Below are positions 1 to 8,771 of a DNA stretch of 64,000 nt, piece by piece; position 1 is the stretch's first letter; each line of letters begins with the position of its first letter. The stretch covers positions 274,445 to 338,444 of the forward strand of contig JAFEAJ010000008.1 of assembly GCA_018266455.1 (NCBI GenBank). Direction: 5' to 3'. This DNA is from Bacteroidota bacterium (GTDB lineage Bacteria; Bacteroidota; Bacteroidia; Chitinophagales; Chitinophagaceae). Position numbers and translations under genes: made by a program. The notes beneath the pieces were generated by a model. It saw only the letters and a list, made by a program, of their open reading frames with translations, searched no databases and had not been told where the DNA came from.

Positions 1-1794
1 GCCAGGAAATACAGGCCACAAAATTTTTCAACAGTTGTTGGCCAGCCGCACATCACCACTACTTTAAAAAATGCAATCAAAAACAACCAGCTTGCACATG
101 CATTTTTATTTTGCGGGCCAAGAGGGGTTGGTAAAACTACCTGCGCCAGGATACTGGCTAAAACCATCAATTGCGAAAACAGGGGGGCAGACGCAGAGGC
201 ATGTAACAAATGCACCAGTTGTATTTCTTTCAATGAAGGCACTTCACTGAACATACATGAACTGGACGCTGCCAGCAATAATTCTGTGGATGATATCAGG
301 ACATTGGTGGAGCAGGTGCGTTTTGCGCCACAGGCCGGAAAATATAAAGTCTATATCATTGATGAGGTGCACATGCTCACTGCTGCGGCATTCAATGCTT
401 TTTTGAAAACATTGGAAGAGCCCCCGCCTTATGCCATTTTTATTTTGGCCACAACAGAAAAACATAAAATCCTTCCCACCATTTTAAGCCGCTGCCAGAT
501 TTTTGATTTCAAAAGAATCACAGTTAATGATACGGTTGAGCATCTACGTGAAATTTGTGATAAAGAAGAAATAAAAGCCGACAAGGCAGCGCTGCAGGTC
601 ATTGCCCAAAGAAGCGAAGGCTGCATGCGCGATGCGCTGAGCATTTTAGACAAAATTGCCAGTTTCACCAATAATGAAATCAGCTATCAGGATACGTTGG
701 AGCACCTGAATATTTTAGATGCAGATTATTATTTCAGGTTAATGGAAGCCATGCAGCAACAAAATCTTGCCGGGGCTTTGTTGCTGTTCGATGACATCAA
801 TAAAAAGGGGTTTGAAGGAGATATGGTGCTGAACGGATTTGCTGAGTTCATCAGGAATTTGCTGGTGTGCAAAGATGAAAAGGTGGCACTTTTGCTGGAA
901 GCTGTGGAAAATTTTAAAGAACGGTATGTTGATGCCGCCAAAAAAATAAGCGCTTCTTATTTGATCAGTGCATTGAACCTGTTGAATGAAACAGAAATCA
1001 ATTATAAAGCGGCGAGGAACAAAAGGCTTCATGTTGAGCTGGCCTTAATAAAGTTGTGCTACCTGCAACAGGCTATTGAGATCAGTGCGAACAGCGAAGG
1101 CATCAGTAAAAAAAAATCAACTGAAGCCTCAAAACCGGTTGCATTCAGGAGCATTGTGCCAGTGGAGGCCCAGAGAAAAAAAGAAAAACAGGAAATTGCC
1201 GATAAACCCGGAACAGTCATTGACGGCCACCGCGCAAAACTGTTAATCGAAACAAGTAGTAGCGAAGAACAAATTTTGGTACAGGAAGCAACCAAAGACT
1301 ATGCCCAACCTGTACAACAGGCTGTGAAAACCACTCCTGTAGCAACGCTTGGCGCTTTATCGAAACTACGAAAAGAAGTTGCGGGAAGACAGCAATCGGT
1401 TGTTGAAGAGAAAACTGAAAAATTGGATGATGCCATTTTGAAAAAAGCTTGGATGGAATATGCGCAGCAGTTGCGCATGCGCAAAAACCCGGCAGTACAA
1501 AGCTTTGAATTGGCTGTGCTGAGAATTATTGATGACCATTCTTTTGAAGCTATGGCTAATAATAACCTTGAACAAAAGTTTATTGAACAGGAAAAAAGGG
1601 ATGTATCTGCCTTTCTTCAAAAATTCTTCAATAACAGGTCTGTTACTTTTAATGTAACTGTCAATGAAAACAAAACAATCCGTGAACTTGTGGGCCTGCC
1701 GCTTAATAAAAAAGAGCAATACCTGAAAATTATAGCACATTATCCATTGGTAAAGGAATTAAAAGACAGGCTGAGGCTGGAACTGGATTATTGA
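1..1794 (+). CDS. dnaX: DNA polymerase III subunit gamma/tau, 5' end outside the window
   Basis: This is the clamp-loader ATPase subunit of the replicative polymerase. The reading frame is open from base 1 and begins ARKYRPQNF, the usual start of the family after a handful of residues, so only a few codons are missing. Counting from the first codon, the P-loop GPRGVGKTT is at 39-47, a zinc-binding cysteine set is at C58, C68, C71 and C74, the Walker B motif IIDEVHML is near 119-126, and the sensor/arginine-finger motif LPTILSRCQIF follows about 40 residues later. A lysine-rich linker (about 370-460) leads to a tau-like C-terminal region. The 597 codons seen are near the usual length in Bacteroidota. 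I saw no slippery heptamer that would clearly make a separate gamma form. It converges on trmD. Confidence 0.97.
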   Translation, partial: ARKYRPQNFSTVVGQPHITTTLKNAIKNNQLAHAFLFCGPRGVGKTTCARILAKTINCENRGADAEACNKCTSCISFNEGTSLNIHELDAASNNSVDDIRTLVEQVRFAPQAGKYKVYIIDEVHMLTAAAFNAFLKTLEEPPPYAIFILATTEKHKILPTILSRCQIFDFKRITVNDTVEHLREICDKEEIKADKAALQVIAQRSEGCMRDALSILDKIASFTNNEISYQDTLEHLNILDADYYFRLMEAMQQQNLAGALLLFDDINKKGFEGDMVLNGFAEFIRNLLVCKDEKVALLLEAVENFKERYVDAAKKISASYLISALNLLNETEINYKAARNKRLHVELALIKLCYLQQAIEISANSEGISKKKSTEASKPVAFRSIVPVEAQRKKEKQEIADKPGTVIDGHRAKLLIETSSSEEQILVQEATKDYAQPVQQAVKTTPVATLGALSKLRKEVAGRQQSVVEEKTEKLDDAILKKAWMEYAQQLRMRKNPAVQSFELAVLRIIDDHSFEAMANNNLEQKFIEQEKRDVSAFLQKFFNNRSVTFNVTVNENKTIRELVGLPLNKKEQYLKIIAHYPLVKELKDRLRLELDY

Positions 1795-1947
1795 TGCTCC
1801 CGGGCCATTGATTAGCCTGCAATTTCCTGCTTTCGCAACGGGCGGAGGCGTGGCCTGCATGGTTTAGCCTCTTTATGCAATTAATTTTGCGTTAAAACCT
1901 CTACTTAGTTCTGGTCAAGCAATAAAACGAAATCGCAAACTGCAATT

Positions 1948-2625
1948 TCATCCGTCCAGCAAATCCGGCCTCCTTGCCTTTGTGCGCAACCATGATTGTT
2001 CCTGTCTCCATTCATCTACTTTTTTGGGATCGCCGCTTAGTAATATTTCAGGCACTCTCATACTCCTGAAATCGGCCGGCCTGGTATAAACCGGAGGCGC
2101 TAATAAACTATCCTGAAAAGAATCGAAAAGTGCAGATGTTTCATCATTCAGTACCCCAGGTAACAGCCTACCGATGGCATCAACCAAAACAGCCGCAGGC
2201 AGCTCACCGCCACTGAGCACATAATCGCCAATAGAAATTTCCATGGTAATAAAATTTTGCCTGATGCGCTCATCAATGCCTTTGTAATGGCCACAAAGGA
2301 TCAATAAATTTTTTTTCAGCGAAAGCCGGTTGGCCGTCTTTTGGTTGAACGGGCAGCCATCGGGTGTCATATAGATGATCTCATCAAATTGGCTTTCTCT
2401 GGAAAGAAATTCGATAGCATTCGCCAGGGGCTCGCACATCATCACCATCCCTGCGCCCCCGCCATACTGGTAATCGTCCACCTGCCCATGTTCATTTACA
2501 GCCCAGTTGCGGAGATTGTGCACATTCACTTCAAGCAGTTTTTTTTCTTTGGCCCTTTTTAAAATAGAATGCGCAAAGGGGCTTTCAAGCAATTCAGGCT
2601 GAACAGTGAGAATGTCGATTTTCAT
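1948..2625 (-). CDS. trmD: tRNA (guanine-N1-)-methyltransferase
   Basis: TrmD methylates G37 of tRNAs with a G at position 36, using S-adenosylmethionine, which prevents +1 frameshifting. The 225-residue protein starts MKIDILTVQPELLESPF. It carries GGGAGMVM near residue 56, LCGHYKGIDERI near 109, and the trefoil-knot cofactor segment IGDYVLSGGELPAAVLVDA near 131-149. Its length is at the short end of normal for the family. It stands alone: dnaX converges on it from one side, and an epimerase gene diverges on the other. Its ATG lies only 4 bases past a good -7 promoter element, so the mRNA may have no leader. Confidence 0.97.
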   Translation of the reverse strand: MKIDILTVQPELLESPFAHSILKRAKEKKLLEVNVHNLRNWAVNEHGQVDDYQYGGGAGMVMMCEPLANAIEFLSRESQFDEIIYMTPDGCPFNQKTANRLSLKKNLLILCGHYKGIDERIRQNFITMEISIGDYVLSGGELPAAVLVDAIGRLLPGVLNDETSALFDSFQDSLLAPPVYTRPADFRSMRVPEILLSGDPKKVDEWRQEQSWLRTKARRPDLLDG

Positions 2626-2629
2626 ATAG

Positions 2630-2659
2630 CAAAGCTAATGGTGAACGGCCAATCGCCAA
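2630..2659 (-). promoter_or_regulatory. Candidate Bacteroidota-type promoter of trmD
   Basis: Read on the minus strand, TTG (2657-2659) is followed after 19 bases by TAGCTTTG (2630-2637). This fits the TTG/TTTG (-33) and TAnnTTTG (-7) pattern known for primary sigma factors of Bacteroidota. The -7 box ends 4 bases before the trmD ATG, so the expected start of transcription falls at or next to the A of the start codon. Confidence 0.6.
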
Positions 2660-2703
2660 TAGTGAATGGCCCTTTCATTAACTTTAACGCCAAACAGCAG
2701 TAA

Positions 2704-3633
2704 ATGGCAACCGTATTAATAACAGGCGGAACAGGCTTGATCGGAACAGCGCTGACAAAGTTGTTGCTCCAAAAAAATTATGAAGTCGCCATCCTTACCC
2801 GGTCTTTGGGTGTTGGGCATCAGGCATCAGATATTAAAATTCGTTATGCCCTGTGGAGCCCCGAAAATCAGACAATTGATAGGAATGCATTGCAGGAGGC
2901 CGATTACATTGTTCATCTAGCCGGAGCAGGAGTGGCTGATAAACGGTGGACGGCTAAAAGAAAAAAAGAAATCATAGAAAGCAGGGCAAAAAGCAGTGAA
3001 CTGATCATAAAATCATTAAAAGAAATTCCCAACAAAGTAAAAGCAGTGGTCAGCGCATCTGCAATTGGGTGGTACGGGGCGGATGGCCCTTCAAAAAAAA
3101 AATTTACAGAAACAGATAAAAGCTGTAACGATTTTTTTTGCAAAACCTGCAGGCTATGGGAAGAAAGTATTGATCCGGTAACGGAAATGAACATACGCTT
3201 AGTGAAAATACGGGCGGGGATTGTATTGAGCAGGGAAGGTGGTGCGCTAAAAGAGCTTATGAAACCCTTAAGATCAGGCATAGCTGCCATCCTGGGAAGC
3301 GGCAAACAAGTGGTAAGCTGGGTGCATATTGATGATGCTTGCAGGATGTTTGCTGAAGCAATTGAAAATGACAAGTTGCATGGCATATATAATGCAGTTG
3401 CCCCCAAACCTGTATGCAATAAAGATTTGGTACTTGCACTGGCAAAAAAAATGAGGAGGAAATTCTATATCCCTGTTTATGTGCCTTCGCTTGCCTTAAA
3501 GTTAATGCTTGGAGAAATGAGCATGGAAGTATTAAAAAGCGCTACGGTGAGCGCTGGCAAAATCTGCTCAACAGGTTTCCAGTTCCTATACCCCAGCATA
3601 GAAAGCGCACTTAATGAACTGGTGAATAATTAA
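2704..3633 (+). CDS. TIGR01777-type SDR epimerase (YfcH-like)
   Basis: A 309-residue extended short-chain dehydrogenase-like protein. The NAD(P)-binding motif GGTGLIG is at residues 7-13, SASAIGWYGADG with the catalytic tyrosine region is near 115-126, and the C-terminal part resembles DUF1731. Homologues are called YfcH or the cell-division inhibitor SulA-like family; their substrate is not known, so only the fold is a firm call. The gene diverges from trmD; a weak -7-like TAACTTTA sits at 2679-2686. A run of 10 A residues lies inside the gene at 3093-3102. It is followed by 191 noncoding bases before the LptF/LptG-type gene. Confidence 0.88.
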   Translation: MATVLITGGTGLIGTALTKLLLQKNYEVAILTRSLGVGHQASDIKIRYALWSPENQTIDRNALQEADYIVHLAGAGVADKRWTAKRKKEIIESRAKSSELIIKSLKEIPNKVKAVVSASAIGWYGADGPSKKKFTETDKSCNDFFCKTCRLWEESIDPVTEMNIRLVKIRAGIVLSREGGALKELMKPLRSGIAAILGSGKQVVSWVHIDDACRMFAEAIENDKLHGIYNAVAPKPVCNKDLVLALAKKMRRKFYIPVYVPSLALKLMLGEMSMEVLKSATVSAGKICSTGFQFLYPSIESALNELVNN

Positions 3634-3696
3634 ACATCGCGCTTTCGAAATTTGGTTACTGCAAAACCTGGTATCTTTCTTTTCACAAAGCCTTCA

Positions 3697-3749
3697 CTTT
3701 GCCGGGCAAGCTGCTTTTTATTTTTACATTACTTTTGAAGCCGGCAAAG
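3697..3749 (+). promoter_or_regulatory. Inverted repeat framing a -7-like box upstream of the LptF/G gene
   Basis: CTTTGCCGG (3697-3705) and its exact reverse complement CCGGCAAAG (3741-3749) flank a TACTTTTG sequence (3730-3737) that matches the Bacteroidota -7 consensus TAnnTTTG. No -33 TTG is at the expected distance (the nearest TTTG is 28 bases upstream), so the promoter call is weak. The repeat could be an operator spanning the start of transcription. Confidence 0.3.
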
Positions 3750-3824
3750 CAAACAATTATTGATAAAAGCGGCCCTGATAAAAAAACTCAAGGCATTGCT
3801 GCAAACCGCCCACCGCAATCATAA

Positions 3825-4916
3825 ATGAAAATCCTGGACTGGTATATTATCAGAAAATTTCTTGCCACATTTATCTTTACCCTTCTGCTCATCACCGTAA
3901 TTGCAGTAGTGATCGATACCAGTGAAAAGGCTGATGATTTTGTAAAATCGGGACTGGGCACCAAACAAATAATCATGGCATATTATATCGGTTTTATACC
4001 GTTTATTATGTCTATGATTTTCCCTTTCGTATCTTTTATTTCGGTTATTTACTTTACCTCAAAAATGGCAGGCCAGTCAGAATTCGTAGCGATCATGACT
4101 GGCGGCGTGCGCTATAACCGCATGTTAAGGCCGTATGTGATCGCTGCTGCTTTTTTAAGCATCGTTTTCTGGATGGCAAGCCAGACAGGGGTGCCAAAGG
4201 CAAATGTGATACGGACAGATTTTCAAGCCAACTATGTAGACAAAAACAGCTCTTACACACCCGACCCAACCAAAGGCAACAGCTACTACCTGCGCGTTGA
4301 TTCGCTCACTTATGTAGGTATGCGGTATTTTGATACAACCAGCAAATCTGCCGGCAATTTTTTCTTGGAAAAAATAAAAAACGACCAGGAATATTATAAC
4401 CTGCGAGCTGACAGGATCAGATGGGACACAGCAAAAAAAATGTGGAAAGCAGACAATGCTATTGAACGAAAAATAAACGGCCTTCATGAAGCTGTCAGAA
4501 AAGTAAATGATACTTTGTTGAACCTTAACATAAAACCTTCGGAACTAAAAAGGGATGAATACCTTAAAGACAAGCTTACTACTGCACAGCTCAAACAGTT
4601 CATTCACATGCAGCAGGTGCGGGGCGTAGAAGGCCTGAACATTTATAAAGTAGAGCTGTATCACCGGGATGCCACCCCTTTTTCTGTTATTATACTCACC
4701 CTTATCGGGGCAATTATTGCTTCGCGAAAAATCCGCGGTGGCAGTGGCTTTCATCTGGCATTAGGTATTATAATGGCATTTAGTTTTGTGGTGATGGATA
4801 AATTTGCAGTAACCTTTGCCACAAAAGGGCATTTATCCCCTGTTCTTGCCGCCTGGATGCCAAATATCATTTTTGCGGGTGTGGTGCTATGGTTATACAG
4901 AAGGACGCCGAAATAA
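3825..4916 (+). CDS. LptF/LptG family permease (YjgP/YjgQ)
   Basis: A 363-residue inner-membrane protein of the family that, with LptB2 and LptC, extracts lipopolysaccharide from the inner membrane and pushes it toward LptA and LptD. The layout is typical: start MKILDWYIIRKFLATF, a first membrane helix at about 12-32, two more at about 48-70 and 102-120, a periplasmic jellyroll-like domain (about 130-275), then three C-terminal helices. From sequence alone it cannot be assigned to LptF or LptG. The gene stands alone, with a candidate regulatory palindrome upstream and citrate synthase 142 bases downstream on the same strand. Confidence 0.9.
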   Translation: MKILDWYIIRKFLATFIFTLLLITVIAVVIDTSEKADDFVKSGLGTKQIIMAYYIGFIPFIMSMIFPFVSFISVIYFTSKMAGQSEFVAIMTGGVRYNRMLRPYVIAAAFLSIVFWMASQTGVPKANVIRTDFQANYVDKNSSYTPDPTKGNSYYLRVDSLTYVGMRYFDTTSKSAGNFFLEKIKNDQEYYNLRADRIRWDTAKKMWKADNAIERKINGLHEAVRKVNDTLLNLNIKPSELKRDEYLKDKLTTAQLKQFIHMQQVRGVEGLNIYKVELYHRDATPFSVIILTLIGAIIASRKIRGGSGFHLALGIIMAFSFVVMDKFAVTFATKGHLSPVLAAWMPNIIFAGVVLWLYRRTPK

Positions 4917-4978
4917 CAATTTTAATCAATCGTTCGTGAGCACCACATTTTAAGAGCATAAAGTTTTAGCACAAATCA

Positions 4979-5020
4979 TTTGCTGCACAAGCTTTCATGC
5001 CATAACTTTAGCGGCTAAAG
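4979..5020 (+). promoter_or_regulatory. Candidate promoter of citrate synthase with an overlapping palindrome
   Basis: TTTG (4979-4982), a 20-base spacer and TAACTTTA (5003-5010) fit the Bacteroidota promoter pattern with one mismatch in the -7 box. A perfect palindrome, CTTTAG-CGG-CTAAAG (5006-5020), overlaps the -7 box and would reach the expected start of transcription, so a regulator bound there could block initiation. The ATG is at 5059. Confidence 0.5.
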
Positions 5021-5058
5021 CAACCCCCTTATCGCTTCATTTCAAAAATTGCTTCGTC

Positions 5059-6384
5059 ATGGGAATTATTAAAGATCGTTTTAAAGCAAAGTCAGATTTA
5101 GTTAGCAATGAAATAAAAGACCTGCTCAAAGAGCATGGTGGCAAAAAAATAGGAGAAGTTACACTTTCACAAATCTATCAGGGAATGCGGGGAATGACTG
5201 GGCTGGTAAGCGAAACTTCGCTGCTGGACTCGCATGAGGGCATACGTTTTCGTGGTTATTCCATTCCAGAACTCCAACAAAAACTCCCTAAAGCACAGGA
5301 TGGTTCTGAACCTTTGCCCGAGGGCCTTTTTTATCTGATGCTCGTAGGAGAACTTCCTTCAGATGATGATGTCCATCACGTTACCTCGGTGCTTCAGCGC
5401 CGCAGCCATGTCCCTACCCATGTTTTTAATACCATTGAGGCATTGCCGCTAAGCTCGCACCCCATGACGCAGTTTGTTACCGGAATCATGGCGCTGCAAA
5501 CTGAAAGCCAGTTCGCAAAAAAATATGCTGCCGGAATGAGCAAGAAAGACTACTGGGAGGCCGCGTTTGATGATGCCATGGATTTAATTGCCAGGTTGCC
5601 ACGAATTGCTGCATATATCTATCAGCGGAAATATAAATTTGGGAACCACGTTCAACCCAACGGGTTATTAGACTGGGCGGGCAATTTTGCACACATGCTC
5701 GGTTTTGAAGACGAGAGCTTTAAAGAACTGATGAGGCTTTACATGACCATTCATGCTGATCATGAAGGCGGCAATGTGAGTGCGCACACTACGCATCTTG
5801 TAGGTTCGGCCCTGGCTGATCCTTACCTTAGTTTTGCTGCAGGCATGAACGGGCTGGCCGGTCCTTTGCATGGATTGGCTAACCAGGAAGTCATCAGGTG
5901 GATTTTTGATATGCAGAAAGAACTTAAAACCGACCTGCCTACAAAATCCCAGATTGAAGAATATGTAAAGAAAACTTTAAGCGAAGGGAAAGTTGTGCCC
6001 GGGTATGGGCATGCTGTGCTCCGCATAACTGACCCGCGCTTTACTGCACAAATGGAATTTGGCAAAAAGCACATGGCCGATGACCCATTAGTTCAAACAG
6101 TTTGGAATATTTATGAAACGGTGCCCCCCATCCTGCAATCGCTGGGAAAAATAAAAAACCCCTGGCCCAATGTAGATGCGCACAGTGGGGCATTGCTGGT
6201 TCATTACGGCCTTGTGGAATACGAATTCTATACCGTTTTATTTGGTGTTAGCCGGGCCCTCGGAGTACTGGCAAGCCTTTGCTGGGACAGGGCACTGGGG
6301 TTTCCCCTTGAAAGGCCAAAATCTGTTACTACTGAATTGGTCCAGCTTTGGCTCGCAGGAAAGCACGAAATCTGGGGCGAATAA
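5059..6384 (+). CDS. gltA: Citrate synthase, eukaryotic-like type
   Basis: Joins acetyl-CoA and oxaloacetate to make citrate, the entry step of the TCA cycle. The 441-residue protein shows the three catalytic residues in the expected contexts: His271 in GPLHGLANQEV, His318 in VPGYGHAVLR and Asp373 in NVDAHSGALL. These positions nearly coincide with His274, His320 and Asp375 of the pig enzyme, and the length and N-terminal helical region also fit the eukaryote-like group rather than the usual hexameric bacterial enzyme. It is a single-gene unit with its own candidate promoter; murF converges on it with 79 bases between. The gene symbol is given by function; some annotators would use citZ or cit. 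Confidence 0.95.
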   Translation: MGIIKDRFKAKSDLVSNEIKDLLKEHGGKKIGEVTLSQIYQGMRGMTGLVSETSLLDSHEGIRFRGYSIPELQQKLPKAQDGSEPLPEGLFYLMLVGELPSDDDVHHVTSVLQRRSHVPTHVFNTIEALPLSSHPMTQFVTGIMALQTESQFAKKYAAGMSKKDYWEAAFDDAMDLIARLPRIAAYIYQRKYKFGNHVQPNGLLDWAGNFAHMLGFEDESFKELMRLYMTIHADHEGGNVSAHTTHLVGSALADPYLSFAAGMNGLAGPLHGLANQEVIRWIFDMQKELKTDLPTKSQIEEYVKKTLSEGKVVPGYGHAVLRITDPRFTAQMEFGKKHMADDPLVQTVWNIYETVPPILQSLGKIKNPWPNVDAHSGALLVHYGLVEYEFYTVLFGVSRALGVLASLCWDRALGFPLERPKSVTTELVQLWLAGKHEIWGE

Positions 6385-6463
6385 AAAATGCTCCTTCAAA
6401 GCTGCTTCTGTTGCATTCGTCTTATTTCCTAACGCTCATGCATATCTTAAGGTTTGAGTTCGG

Positions 6464-7744
6464 TCATTCCAAAATCTTTTCCATCTGCATACTTCTTGAT
6501 CCTTTAATTAATATGTGAGCGTTTGTAGGTTTTTCTTCCGAGAACCAGTTTTTAGCTTCGGATGATGTGCTAAAGTTCAAATAGGGGTTTTTCGTTTTCA
6601 AGAAATTCTCTCCCACCAAAACCACCCTTTCCCATTGATGTTTATTTATCAGGTCCATAAGCATTTCGTGTTCTTCAAAACTTTTTTCACCCAATTCTGC
6701 CATTGAACCAAGCATCAGGATTTTTTTGTCGGCTTTAAGTTTTGCAAAATTTTCTATAGCAGCCCTCATGCTGCTGGGGTTGGCATTGTACGCATCCAGA
6801 ATGATCTTGTTTGTGCCTTTTTCTATTAGCTGGGAACGGTTGTTCGAAGGAGCATAATTTTCAATTGCCTGCTTTATTTTATCATCATCCACTTTAAAGT
6901 ATTTCCCAACAGCCACGGCACACAAAATGTTGGGCAGGTTATAGTCACCAACCAGTTGGCTGGATATTTTGTCAATTAGGGCCCCTTTTGTCATTTTAGC
7001 TTCCAGGAAAGGTTCGCTTCGGCTGGCTATCCCGGTAATGTCCGCATCGTGTGTGCCGTAGCGGATGATCTCTGGTATTCCTTTGCTCATAATGCGCAAA
7101 TAATCATAATCCCACATAACAAATGCAGCACCATTATTCCCACGAAGAAAATCAAATAGCTCGCCCTTCCCTTTTTTTACTCCTTCTACGCCGCCAAAAC
7201 CTTCAAGATGCGCTTTTCCGGCATTGGTAATAATGCCATGAGTGGGCAATACATATTTACAATAACCTTCAATTTCTTTTAAATGGTTTGCGCCCATTTC
7301 AACAACGGCTGCCTGGGCATCATTTTTTATTTTCAGGAGAGTTAATGGTATGCCTATATGATTATTGAGGTTGCCCCCGGTCGTATACGTTTTGTAAGTT
7401 GTAGCAAGCACTGCATGGATCAGTTCTTTGGTTGTGGTTTTGCCATTGCTGCCCGTAATGGCCAGAAACGGGATTTTGAATTTCATGCGATGATGCTTTG
7501 CCAACTGCTGCAAAACATTAAGCGCGTCATCAACCAAAATGATTTTTTCGGAAATGGCTGCTGTTTGCTCATCGGCTATAGCCCATGCAGCGCCTTTTTC
7601 AAAAGCCTGTTCCACAAAAGCATTCCCGTTAAACTTATTCCCTTTAAGAGCAAAAAAAATATCGCCCTGTTTAAGTTGCCTGGTATCGGTTTGTATTGAA
7701 GGATAATCCTGATATATTTTATACAATTCTTCTATAGATATCAT
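6464..7744 (-). CDS. murF: UDP-N-acetylmuramoyl-tripeptide--D-alanyl-D-alanine ligase
   Basis: Adds D-Ala-D-Ala to UDP-MurNAc-tripeptide, the last cytoplasmic step of peptidoglycan precursor synthesis. I chose the ATG at 7744 (MISIEELYKIYQDYPSIQ), giving 426 residues. A frame extension to a TTG at 7792 adds 16 unconserved residues and would run through the candidate promoter. Motifs are the ATP loop ITGSNGKTTTKEL near residue 95, GGNLNNHIGIP near 123, NAGKAHLEGFGG near 176, and DAYNANPSSMRAA near 318. The C-terminal ILIKGSRSMQMEKIL is typical. It is not part of a visible mur/dcw cluster; citrate synthase converges on it. Confidence 0.95.
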   Translation of the reverse strand: MISIEELYKIYQDYPSIQTDTRQLKQGDIFFALKGNKFNGNAFVEQAFEKGAAWAIADEQTAAISEKIILVDDALNVLQQLAKHHRMKFKIPFLAITGSNGKTTTKELIHAVLATTYKTYTTGGNLNNHIGIPLTLLKIKNDAQAAVVEMGANHLKEIEGYCKYVLPTHGIITNAGKAHLEGFGGVEGVKKGKGELFDFLRGNNGAAFVMWDYDYLRIMSKGIPEIIRYGTHDADITGIASRSEPFLEAKMTKGALIDKISSQLVGDYNLPNILCAVAVGKYFKVDDDKIKQAIENYAPSNNRSQLIEKGTNKIILDAYNANPSSMRAAIENFAKLKADKKILMLGSMAELGEKSFEEHEMLMDLINKHQWERVVLVGENFLKTKNPYLNFSTSSEAKNWFSEEKPTNAHILIKGSRSMQMEKILE

Positions 7745-8245
7745 ATTAACAAACCTACGCGAATTAATTGACAAGTTGATGTACAAGGGCAAACATAGGA
7801 TCTTCTGAAAATCAAATTTTCAATTAACAATAAAAAAAACACACATGATTTCGGGAAGCCCAAAACAGTCATGAAAGCCAGGTTACTTTACAGCCGCAAA
7901 GACACTGCTTAAAAACAATCAACCAGTTTCCAGGCATGAGAGTAGTGAATAGAAAACAAGCGGAATCCGGCAAGGCCACGGGTATTTATCTGCAATAAGA
8001 ATTATGCTAAAGAAATTTTAAATAGCTAAGCAAAAGGATTGAAGGCTTAAAGATTCTCCTGAATAAAAAAGAAAGTTTTGAGTAGTTGGCCTTCCTGTGA
8101 ATAAAACGGTCAACCGCTCTTTGTGCCAACAGTTGTTGCCTTCGAACACATGAAGAATTAAACTCAAGTCCTTCAACAGGATCTTTGAAATGGCTTTCAA
8201 AAAAAATCCCAGATTGAAGGGGCTTAAAAATTTTTGGTTGCTTCG
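7745..8245. other. Gene-free stretch between murF and the DUF4783 gene
   Basis: Apart from the murF promoter at its left edge, I see nothing convincing in these 501 bases. There is a weak inverted repeat GAAAAT-CAA-ATTTTC near 7808-7822, and two similar short segments with GATTGAAGG and GGCTTAAA at about 8038 and 8212. A 60-codon open frame at 8018-8200 on the minus strand has no recognisable features, and I do not call it a gene. Confidence 0.5.
7750..7757 (-). promoter_or_regulatory. Candidate -7 box directly in front of murF
   Basis: The minus strand reads TAGGTTTG, a perfect TAnnTTTG match, ending 5 bases before the chosen ATG. No TTG lies at the ideal 19-21 base distance (spacings of 14 and 26 are available), so confidence is moderate. 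If real, the message would be leaderless, as proposed for trmD. Confidence 0.4.
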
Positions 8246-8635
8246 CTATGGAGCAGGCTGGAACCTGATCTCTTCAAGTAATTGCCTGTCGCCTTTCAGT
8301 TTCATGAACACCAGGGTATGGTAATCGCCATTTCGCGTTTTCAAAATGCCGATGCAAAACTCAGAGCCGGCATTCTCGCCTTTGTGTTTTACCTGGAAAT
8401 TCTCTACCCCATTGTTGATAAAAAAATCGCGGATGATCATTTCAGCCTGTGTTTTACTGTACGTATCGCTTTTATCGGGCAGCGTTATATCCACCCTGTT
8501 GTCTAAGTAAGCTGATAATTGATTTGCATTTCCTGAACGGATAGCCATGGCCACATCATCAATATTAAAGTACGGTTTGAAGGAAATAAGGGATAGCGCA
8601 ACGAGTGCAACTGCTATACCTATAAACTTTTTCAT
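8246..8635 (-). CDS. DUF4783 domain protein, exported
   Basis: A 129-residue protein with a hydrophobic N-terminal signal (MKKFIGIAVALVALSLISF), so it is probably secreted into the periplasm. The remainder resembles DUF4783, a Bacteroidota family with an NTF2-like fold: helix-rich first half (IDDVAMAIRSGNANQLSAYL), then a beta-rich half ending in KLKGDRQLLEEIRFQPAP. No catalytic residues are evident and the function is unknown. It diverges from gpmI with 136 bases between. Lack of a lipobox suggests cleavage by signal peptidase I rather than lipidation. Confidence 0.8.
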   Translation of the reverse strand: MKKFIGIAVALVALSLISFKPYFNIDDVAMAIRSGNANQLSAYLDNRVDITLPDKSDTYSKTQAEMIIRDFFINNGVENFQVKHKGENAGSEFCIGILKTRNGDYHTLVFMKLKGDRQLLEEIRFQPAP

Positions 8636-8666
8636 ACAAAAAATGGTTTTTCATAATAAGGTCTCC

Positions 8667-8674
8667 CAAAAATA
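8667..8674 (-). promoter_or_regulatory. Candidate -7 box of the DUF4783 gene
   Basis: The minus strand reads TATTTTTG, a match to TAnnTTTG, 31 bases before the ATG. No clear -33 element was found. Confidence 0.3.
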
Positions 8675-8726
8675 TGCCAAAGTAATGCCGGCATGGAAAA
8701 ATAGGCTATTGCAAGGCAATACTCCG

Positions 8727-8734
8727 TACCTTTG
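8727..8734 (+). promoter_or_regulatory. Candidate -7 box of gpmI
   Basis: TACCTTTG is a perfect TAnnTTTG match 37 bases before the gpmI ATG. The nearest upstream TTG (8709-8711) is 15 bases away, closer than the usual spacing, so only the -7 half is well supported. Confidence 0.45.
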
Positions 8735-8771
8735 CGCCGCGAAATAATTGCTTTATTAAACCTCTAAAAGT

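Noticed and set aside
1795..1947. A terminator between dnaX and trmD
   Set aside because: I could not find a stable hairpin with a T run in this spacer, only short partial matches.
7745..7792. A longer MurF starting at a TTG
   Set aside because: The added residues are not typical of the family and the segment contains a perfect -7 promoter box next to the ATG at 7744.
8018..8200. A 60-codon minus-strand open frame between murF and the DUF4783 gene
   Set aside because: No ribosome site, no recognised domain, no conserved context; a frame of this length is expected by chance.
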